Made by a program: the position numbers and the translations under genes. Under the pieces are notes generated by a model that worked only from the letters and a program-made list of their open reading frames with translations, had not been told where the DNA came from and ran no database searches. 5,720 nucleotides of DNA, from contig CACWHO010000105.1 in NCBI GenBank assembly GCA_902760765.1, forward strand, positions 1-5,720, read 5' to 3'. The DNA is from an uncultured Eubacteriales bacterium (GTDB lineage Bacteria; Bacillota; Clostridia; TANB77; CAG-508). The stretch's first letter is position 1, and each line of letters starts with the position of its first letter. Positions 1 through 4,490 of this stretch are shown in pieces.

Positions 1-1134
1 TCCTTGTTCAATAGCTATTGGAGTAATTAACTCTATAGTCATATCAATGTTATCACCTGGCATAACCATTTCTTTTCCTTCTGGTAAATCAATAGTTCCA
101 GTAACATCTGTTGTTCTGAAATAGAATTGTGGTCTATATCCATTGAAGAATGGTGTATGACGTCCACCTTCATCCTTTGTCAAAACATAAACTTGTGCTT
201 TGAATTTTGTATGTGGATGAATTGTTCCTGGTTTTGCAAGAACTTGACCTCTTTCAACTTCACTTCTTTGAATACCTCTTAATAGAACACCGATGTTGTC
301 TCCAGCTTCAGCTTCATCAAGAGTTTTTCTAAACATTTCAACACCAGTTACAACTGTTTGTTTCTTTTCTTTAGAAAGTCCAACGATTTCAACTGTGTCT
401 TGAAGTTTTAATTGTCCTCTTTCTACTCTACCTGTTACAACTGTACCACGTCCAGAAATTGTCATAACATCCTCAATTGGCATTAAGAATGGTTGATCAA
501 TTGGTCTTTGTGGTGTTGGGATATAATCATCTACTGCATCCATTAATTCTTTTATGCATTGATATTCTGGAGCATTTGGATCTGTTGATGTGCTTTCCAA
601 TGCTTTTAATGCTGATCCTTTTATAACTGGAATATCGTCTCCAGGGAATCCGTAGCTTGAAAGTAATTCTCTTACATCCATTTCTACTAATTCAAGTAAT
701 TCTGGATCGTCAACCATATCGCATTTATTTAAGAATACTACGATATATTTAACACCAACCTGTCTTGCTAATAGAATGTGCTCTCTTGTTTGAGGCATTG
801 GACCATCAGCAGCAGAAACTACTAGTATTGCTCCATCCATTTGTGCAGCACCAGTGATCATGTTCTTTACATAGTCAGCATGGCCTGGGCAGTCAACGTG
901 AGCATAGTGTCTCTTGTCTGTTTCATACTCAACATGTGCTGTGTTGATTGTGATTCCTCTTGCTTTTTCTTCTGGGGCACTATCAATTTGATTGTAGTCC
1001 TCAAATTTAGCTTTTCCTTGTAAACTTAACCATTTTGTAATGGCAGCTGTTGTTGTAGTTTTACCATGGTCAACGTGACCAATTGTACCAATATTTACGT
1101 GTGGCTTACTTCTAACATATTTCTCTCTAGCCAT
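1..1134 (-). CDS. tuf: Elongation factor Tu (3' end beyond window)
   Basis: EF-Tu is the cytoplasmic GTPase that carries aminoacyl-tRNA to the ribosomal A site. The frame is open from an ATG at 1132-1134 to the window edge, giving 378 residues; the family has about 395-400, so only the last 20 or so are missing because the window ends. The N-terminus reads MAREKYVRSKPHVNIGTIGH. GTPase motifs are all visible: P-loop GHVDHGKT at residues 19-26, RGITI of switch I, DCPGH at 81-85 with the catalytic His85, NKCD at 136-139 and GSAL as G5. Domains II and III follow and the visible end reads PGDNIDMTIELITPIAIEQG. A Shine-Dalgarno AAGGAGG (complement of 1143-1149) lies 8 nt before the ATG. It is the last visible gene of the str operon, 61 nt after fusA. 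One small oddity: residue 28 is Thr where most bacterial EF-Tu have Leu (GKTTTT instead of GKTTLT). Confidence 0.98.
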   Translation of the reverse strand, partial: MAREKYVRSKPHVNIGTIGHVDHGKTTTTAAITKWLSLQGKAKFEDYNQIDSAPEEKARGITINTAHVEYETDKRHYAHVDCPGHADYVKNMITGAAQMDGAILVVSAADGPMPQTREHILLARQVGVKYIVVFLNKCDMVDDPELLELVEMDVRELLSSYGFPGDDIPVIKGSALKALESTSTDPNAPEYQCIKELMDAVDDYIPTPQRPIDQPFLMPIEDVMTISGRGTVVTGRVERGQLKLQDTVEIVGLSKEKKQTVVTGVEMFRKTLDEAEAGDNIGVLLRGIQRSEVERGQVLAKPGTIHPHTKFKAQVYVLTKDEGGRHTPFFNGYRPQFYFRTTDVTGTIDLPEGKEMVMPGDNIDMTIELITPIAIEQG

Positions 1135-1195
1135 ATTTTATTCCTCCTTAATTATTTATTAATCTAATATTAATAACTTTTATAGTACACTCATT
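1135..1195 (-). other. fusA-tuf spacer with tuf ribosome-binding site
   Basis: This 61-nt AT-rich spacer joins the fusA stop codon to the tuf start. It holds the strong tuf Shine-Dalgarno (AAGGAGG, complement of 1143-1149). I see no hairpin followed by a T-run, so nothing here argues against fusA and tuf sharing a transcript. Confidence 0.7.
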
Positions 1196-3292
1196 TTATA
1201 ACATATCTGTTAAAAATGCAAGTGTAGTTACAATCTTGTCTAAGATTGATTTTGGAACTTCCTCATAGTGTGATGGTTCCATTGAATATGTTCCTCTTCC
1301 TTGTGTTTTTGAACGTAAGTCTGTTGCATATCCAAACATTTCAGCAAGTGGTATGAATGATCTAATTATTTGATTTCCTCCTCTTGCTTCCATTCCTTCC
1401 ATTCTTCCACGTCTTGAGTTTACATCTCCAATAACATCTCCCATGTACTCTTCTGGAACTGTTATTTCAACCTTCATGATTGGCTCTAATAGAACAGATT
1501 TAGCTTGTTTGCATCCTTCTTTGAATGCCATTGATGCTGCAACTTTGAAGGCCATTTCTGATGAGTCAACCTCATGGTATGAACCATCAACTAATGTACA
1601 TTTAAAGTCTATAACTGGGTATCCAGCTAGAATACCTGTTTGAGCAGCTTCTCTCATTCCATCTTCAACTGGTTTAATGTATTCTTTTGGAACAGCACCA
1701 CCAACGATTTTGTTCTCGAATACTATTCCTGAACCTGGTTCAAGTGGTTCCATTTCAAACCATACATCACCATATTGTCCGTGTCCACCAGATTGACGTA
1801 CAAATTTACCTTGAACTCTAACTTTGTTCTTAATTGTTTCTTTGTAAGAAACTTGTGGTTTTCCTTCTGTACATTCAACTTTGAACTCTCTCTTTAATCT
1901 ATCAACAATTATATCTAGGTGAAGTTCACCCATTCCTGCTATAATTGTTTGTCCAGATTCTCTATCTGTATATGTCTTAAATGTTGGATCTTCTTCTGCT
2001 AATTTAGATAATGCAATTCCTAGTTTTTCACTATTTGCCTTATCTTTTGGCTCAATAGCTACATCAATAACTGGCTCAGGGAATTCCATTGATTCTAGAA
2101 TTACTGGATGATCTGGATCACATAATGTGTCACCTGTTCCAACATCTTTGAATCCTACTGCTGCTGCAATATCTCCAGCATATACCTTTTCAATATCTTG
2201 TCTGTGATTTGCATGCATTAATAGAATTCTTCCCATTCTTTCTTTTTTGTCCTTTGTTGCATTTAGAACTGTTGTACCTGTATCACAAGTACCTGAATAT
2301 ACTCTAAAGAAGCAAAGTTTTCCAACGAATGGGTCTGTCATTATCTTAAATGCTAATGCTGAAAATGGTTCACTATCTGATGTTTTTCTTTCAGTATCAT
2401 TTCCAGCTAGGTCTTTTCCTTGTACGGCTGGAATATCTGTTGGTGCTGGTAAATAATCGATAACTGCATCAATTAATTCCTGAACACCTTTGTCTTTATA
2501 TGAAGAACCACATGTTACTGGAACTAATTTGTTTGATAATGTTCCTTTTCTTAAACCTAATTTTATTTCATCAGGTGTTAGCTCTTCTCCATCAAGATAT
2601 TTCATCATTAATTCATCATCTTGCTCTGCTGCGGCTTCAATCATTTCTTGTCTGTATTTTTTAGCTTCTTCAACTAAATCAGCTGGAATTTCTTCCTCAG
2701 TAATTGTTTTTCCTTGATCTTCAGATTTTTGAATGTATGCTTTCATTTTTATTAAATCTACAATTCCTCGGAAAACATCTTCCTTTCCAACTGGTAATTG
2801 AATTGGTACAGGATGACATCCTAATCTATCTCTCATTTGGTCAACGCATCCATAGAAATCAGCTCCTACAACATCCATTTTATTAACGTATGCAATTCTA
2901 GGAACTTTGAATTGGTCTGCTTGTCTCCAAACAGTTTCTGATTGTGGTTGTACACCACCTTTTGCAGCTAAAACTAATATAGCACCATCTAGTACTCTTA
3001 AAGATCTTTCAACTTCTGCTGTGAAGTCTACGTGACCTGGAGTATCAATTATATTGATTCTATAACCTTTCCAGTTACATGTTGTTGCTGCTGAAGTTAT
3101 TGTAATACCTCTTTCTTTTTCCTGGTCCATCCAGTCCATTGTTGCAGCTCCATCATGAACTTCACCAATTTTATGTGTTTTTCCAGTATAAAAAAGGATT
3201 CTTTCTGTTGTAGTTGTTTTTCCAGCATCAATATGGGCCATGATTCCTATATTTCTTGTTTTTTCAAGAGGAAACTCTCTACCATTAGCCAT
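1196..3292 (-). CDS. fusA: Elongation factor G
   Basis: EF-G is the cytoplasmic GTPase that drives translocation of tRNA and mRNA on the ribosome and, with ribosome recycling factor, splits post-termination ribosomes. The 698 residues match the usual 690-705. GTP-binding motifs are complete: AHIDAGKT at residues 19-26, RGITI at 61-65, DTPGH at 83-87 with catalytic His87, and NKMD at 137-140. Domains II and III follow (GMGELHLDI lies in III). Domain IV carries the GGHGQYGDVWFE segment typical of EF-G, and domain V near the C-terminus includes MGDVIGDVNSRRGRMEGME. The start ATG is preceded by GAAAGGAG (complement of 3300-3307) at 7 nt. It lies only 17 nt after rpsG, so the two are almost surely co-transcribed and perhaps translationally coupled. 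Sequence character fits clostridial housekeeping EF-G rather than tetracycline-resistance paralogues or the EF-G2 type. No frameshift or missing motif is seen. Confidence 0.99.
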   Translation of the reverse strand: MANGREFPLEKTRNIGIMAHIDAGKTTTTERILFYTGKTHKIGEVHDGAATMDWMDQEKERGITITSAATTCNWKGYRINIIDTPGHVDFTAEVERSLRVLDGAILVLAAKGGVQPQSETVWRQADQFKVPRIAYVNKMDVVGADFYGCVDQMRDRLGCHPVPIQLPVGKEDVFRGIVDLIKMKAYIQKSEDQGKTITEEEIPADLVEEAKKYRQEMIEAAAEQDDELMMKYLDGEELTPDEIKLGLRKGTLSNKLVPVTCGSSYKDKGVQELIDAVIDYLPAPTDIPAVQGKDLAGNDTERKTSDSEPFSALAFKIMTDPFVGKLCFFRVYSGTCDTGTTVLNATKDKKERMGRILLMHANHRQDIEKVYAGDIAAAVGFKDVGTGDTLCDPDHPVILESMEFPEPVIDVAIEPKDKANSEKLGIALSKLAEEDPTFKTYTDRESGQTIIAGMGELHLDIIVDRLKREFKVECTEGKPQVSYKETIKNKVRVQGKFVRQSGGHGQYGDVWFEMEPLEPGSGIVFENKIVGGAVPKEYIKPVEDGMREAAQTGILAGYPVIDFKCTLVDGSYHEVDSSEMAFKVAASMAFKEGCKQAKSVLLEPIMKVEITVPEEYMGDVIGDVNSRRGRMEGMEARGGNQIIRSFIPLAEMFGYATDLRSKTQGRGTYSMEPSHYEEVPKSILDKIVTTLAFLTDML

Positions 3293-3309
3293 ATCTTTTC
3301 TCCTTTCAA

Positions 3310-3780
3310 TTAAAACTTATAATGAGCAAAAGCTTTGTTAGCTTCAGCCATCTTGTGCATATCTTCTTTCTTCTTAAATGCTCCACCATTTCCTTGAGTT
3401 GCATCCATGATTTCGGCTGCTAACTTTTCAGACATTGTTTTTTCATTTCTTTTTCTAGCATATAGTACTAACCATCTTAAACCTAATGTTTGTCTTCTTT
3501 CAGGTCTAATTTCTAGTGGAACTTGATATGTTGCTCCTCCAACTCTTCTTGCTTTTACTTCAAGAACTGGCATTACATTATTTAATGCTTCTTCAAATAC
3601 TTCAAGAGGTTCTTTTTGAGTTTTCTCTTTTATAATATCGAATGCATCATATACTATTGTTTGAGCAACTGTTTTCTTACCATCAAGCATAACATTGTTG
3701 ATTAACTTTGTAACAACTTTGCTATTGTATATTGGATCTGGTAATACATCTCTTTTTGCTATATATCCTTTTCTTGACAC
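3310..3780 (-). CDS. rpsG: 30S ribosomal protein S7
   Basis: S7 is a primary binder of the 3' major domain of 16S rRNA; it starts assembly of the 30S head and lines the mRNA exit near the E site. The product has 156 residues, the standard bacterial length, and is conserved from the start (MSRKGYIAKRDVLPDP) through KARRVGGATYQVPLEIRPER to the C-terminal AHYKF. The start codon is GTG (complement of 3778-3780). The family N-terminus begins exactly there and a Shine-Dalgarno AAAAGGAGGG lies 7 nt upstream, so the start is well fixed. The stop lies 17 nt before fusA. The spacer to rpsL upstream is long (262 nt) and contains a possible separate promoter, so rpsG-fusA-tuf might be transcribed partly independently of rpsL. 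In E. coli S7 represses its own operon by binding the rpsL-rpsG spacer; whether that applies here is unknown. Confidence 0.98.
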   Translation of the reverse strand: MSRKGYIAKRDVLPDPIYNSKVVTKLINNVMLDGKKTVAQTIVYDAFDIIKEKTQKEPLEVFEEALNNVMPVLEVKARRVGGATYQVPLEIRPERRQTLGLRWLVLYARKRNEKTMSEKLAAEIMDATQGNGGAFKKKEDMHKMAEANKAFAHYKF

Positions 3781-3787
3781 TATTCTT

Positions 3788-3797
3788 CCCTCCTTTT
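3788..3797 (-). promoter_or_regulatory. Ribosome-binding site fixing the GTG start of rpsG
   Basis: The minus strand reads AAAAGGAGGG here, a near-perfect Shine-Dalgarno, 7 nt before the GTG at 3778-3780. It decides for this GTG over any downstream ATG. Confidence 0.9.
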
Positions 3798-3821
3798 AAA
3801 AATTTCTTGCATTCTGCAATT

Positions 3822-3841
3822 TGATGCCCCATTTAGCATCA
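3822..3841 (-). other. Small hairpin upstream of rpsG
   Basis: TGATGC and GCATCA form a perfect 6-bp stem with an 8-nt loop, 24 nt upstream of the rpsG Shine-Dalgarno in the transcript. No T-run follows, so it is not a terminator. By analogy with E. coli, where S7 binds the rpsL-rpsG spacer, it could be part of an autoregulatory site; this is inference, and a 6-bp stem can arise by chance. Confidence 0.3.
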
Positions 3842-3934
3842 GGTACTCTGAAAAATCATTAATTACTTCCTTAACATTTTGTAATTTCGTGTAATGTGTA
3901 ATTTATATAATAATATAAGGTTAATGTTGCAATC

Positions 3935-3963
3935 TTTATAATTGCATAATCATTCTTCATCAA
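3935..3963 (-). promoter_or_regulatory. Candidate internal sigma-A promoter for rpsG-fusA-tuf
   Basis: On the minus strand TTGATG (-35, 4 of 6 consensus bases, complement of 3958-3963) is followed after exactly 17 nt by TATAAA (-10, 5 of 6, complement of 3935-3940). Transcription would begin near 3928 and leave a leader of about 148 nt before rpsG. The region is very AT-rich, where such matches arise by chance, so this is only a candidate. It would let rpsG, fusA and tuf be expressed without reading through rpsL. Confidence 0.35.
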
Positions 3964-3974
3964 TGTTTTCAGCA

Positions 3975-4030
3975 TAGTGCAATCTATTTCAAATTTAAGT
4001 ACACACCTAATTATCAATTTAATTGCACTA
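3975..4030. repeat. 9-bp inverted repeat in the rpsL-rpsG spacer
   Basis: TAGTGCAAT at 3975-3983 is perfectly matched by its reverse complement ATTGCACTA at 4022-4030, with 38 nt between. In the transcript it would bring the region just after the rpsL stop codon next to a site about 200 nt before rpsG. No T-run follows on the minus strand, so a terminator is not supported. It could be a folded regulatory element or chance. Confidence 0.4.
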
Positions 4031-4042
4031 CAAATTTTAAGC

Positions 4043-4297
4043 TTATTTTTTAGCTTTTTTTGCTCCATATTTAGATCTTGCTTGTTGTCTGTCTTTAACA
4101 CCTGCTGTGTCAAGAGTTCCTCTAATGATATGATATCTAACTGTTTTTACAACTGTACATACACCTCTTTTTTGTGGTGCTCTTGAGTTAGTTTGTCTGC
4201 TCTTCATTGAATTAAATCCATGTTGCAATGCTGGTGATTTTGACTTTGCTTTAGAGTTTTTTCTTCCTTTTCTAACTAATTGATTAATTGTTGGCAC
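4043..4297 (-). CDS. rpsL: 30S ribosomal protein S12, internally deleted by about 53 codons
   Basis: S12 sits at the ribosomal decoding centre and governs tRNA-selection accuracy. The frame gives 84 residues where the family has about 137. Residues 1-52, from MPTINQLVRKGRK to APQKRGVCTVVKT, are ordinary S12; residues 53-84, from VRYHIIRGTLDTAGV to RSKYGAKKAKK, are the ordinary S12 C-terminus. The roughly 53 residues normally between KT and VRYH are absent, and the junction lies at 4141/4142 (uncertain by a codon). Lost are the PNSALRK loop (the Lys linked to streptomycin resistance), most of the OB-fold barrel, and the GGRVKDLPG loop with the Asp that RimO methylthiolates. The deletion is in frame and all expression signals are good: GTG start (complement of 4295-4297), Shine-Dalgarno at 8 nt, strong promoter. 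Identity is certain; function as S12 is very unlikely. It is either an artefact or a broken copy. Confidence 0.95.
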   Translation of the reverse strand: MPTINQLVRKGRKNSKAKSKSPALQHGFNSMKSRQTNSRAPQKRGVCTVVKTVRYHIIRGTLDTAGVKDRQQARSKYGAKKAKK

Positions 4298-4305
4298 TTA
4301 AATTT

Positions 4306-4313
4306 CACCTCCT
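4306..4313 (-). promoter_or_regulatory. Ribosome-binding site fixing the GTG start of rpsL
   Basis: The minus strand reads AGGAGGTG here, essentially the full anti-16S complement, 8 nt before the GTG at 4295-4297. Together with the conserved MPTINQL N-terminus it fixes this GTG as the start. Confidence 0.92.
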
Positions 4314-4321
4314 AAAATAAA

Positions 4322-4372
4322 AATAATATTGCTATCCGTGTGGCATATTCGCACTACAATAGCATTATTATT
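4322..4372 (-). other. Leader inverted repeat of the str operon
   Basis: Arms 4322-4335 and 4359-4372 are complementary over 14 positions with one mismatch and a 23-nt loop that has an inner GTG/CAC match. Transcription probably starts near 4363-4366, so the RNA would keep about a 6-bp stem (UGCUAU with AUAGCA) at its very 5' end, followed by a U-rich stretch and then the rpsL ribosome-binding site. It could stabilise the mRNA end, act as a weak attenuator, or bind a ribosomal protein. I do not recognise it as a named leader family. Confidence 0.5.
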
Positions 4373-4398
4373 CTATCATTTGTGGCTATTTTTGTCAA
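4370..4398 (-). promoter_or_regulatory. Strong sigma-A promoter of the str operon
   Basis: On the minus strand the -35 is a perfect TTGACA (complement of 4393-4398), the spacer is exactly 17 nt, and the -10 is TAGAAT (complement of 4370-4375) preceded by TGA, an extended -10. An A-rich run just upstream of the -35 resembles an UP element. Initiation near 4363-4366 gives a leader of about 65 nt before rpsL. This is the best promoter in the window and suits a highly expressed translation operon; it also means the operon does not depend on read-through from rpoBC. Confidence 0.88.
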
Positions 4399-4416
4399 TA
4401 TTTTTTTAATATTCTA

Positions 4417-4445
4417 TTGTTATTTTTTGTATTAAATGTTATAAT
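4417..4445 (+). promoter_or_regulatory. Divergent sigma-A promoter toward the right-hand open frame
   Basis: TTGTTA (4417-4422, 4 of 6) and a perfect TATAAT (4440-4445) are separated by 17 nt, with TGT forming an extended -10. Its -35 lies back to back with that of the str promoter, 18 bp apart across a T-rich tract. Initiation near 4452 would give about 40 nt before the open frame that begins at 4491. Confidence 0.65.
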
Positions 4446-4490
4446 ATTAATTGATTAATGTAGTTTTTAAATTATATTAGTAAAATTTGA

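Larger units (their letters stand above)
3781..4042 (-). other. Long rpsL-rpsG spacer without a gene
   Basis: This 262-nt stretch is unusually long for the rpsL-rpsG junction of Bacillota, which is normally tens of bases to about a hundred. I find no convincing protein here; an 80-codon frame at 3871-4113 overlaps the rpsL end out of frame and looks random. The spacer contains the rpsG ribosome-binding site, a small hairpin, a candidate promoter and a 9-bp inverted repeat. None of its frames encodes the piece missing from rpsL: nothing resembling PNSALRK or GGRVKDLPG is present. Confidence 0.7.

Noticed and set aside
841..1023. Plus-strand frames within tuf, fusA (1443-1643, 2247-2456, 2490-2717, 2704-2886) and rpsL (3977-4186)
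   Set aside because: All lie antisense to strongly conserved genes and have no independent coding or initiation signals.
1195..1223. Possible tuf promoter at the end of fusA (TGTTATAAA extended -10 on the minus strand)
   Set aside because: The -10 looks fair, but no acceptable -35 lies 16-18 nt upstream, and TATAAA-like strings are common in such AT-rich DNA.
3871..4113. 80-codon minus-strand frame overlapping the rpsL 3' end
   Set aside because: It is out of frame with rpsL, has no ribosome-binding site or recognisable domain, and its composition is that of translated AT-rich spacer.
4043..4297. Intron or trans-splicing explanation for split rpsL, as with chloroplast rps12
   Set aside because: Sequence is missing rather than inserted, the joint is clean, no intron boundary is visible, and no other part of the window encodes the missing residues.
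4322..4372. Rho-independent terminator at the leader inverted repeat
   Set aside because: The stem in the actual transcript would be only about 6 bp with few G-C pairs and the U-run is interrupted; a weak attenuator remains possible but a full terminator is not supported.
4399..4416. AATATT-T-rich-AATATT palindrome between the divergent promoters as a terminator
   Set aside because: It is an all-A/T stem with no G-C pairs, sits between two promoters, and no gene ends nearby; it is better seen as an AT-rich promoter spacer.
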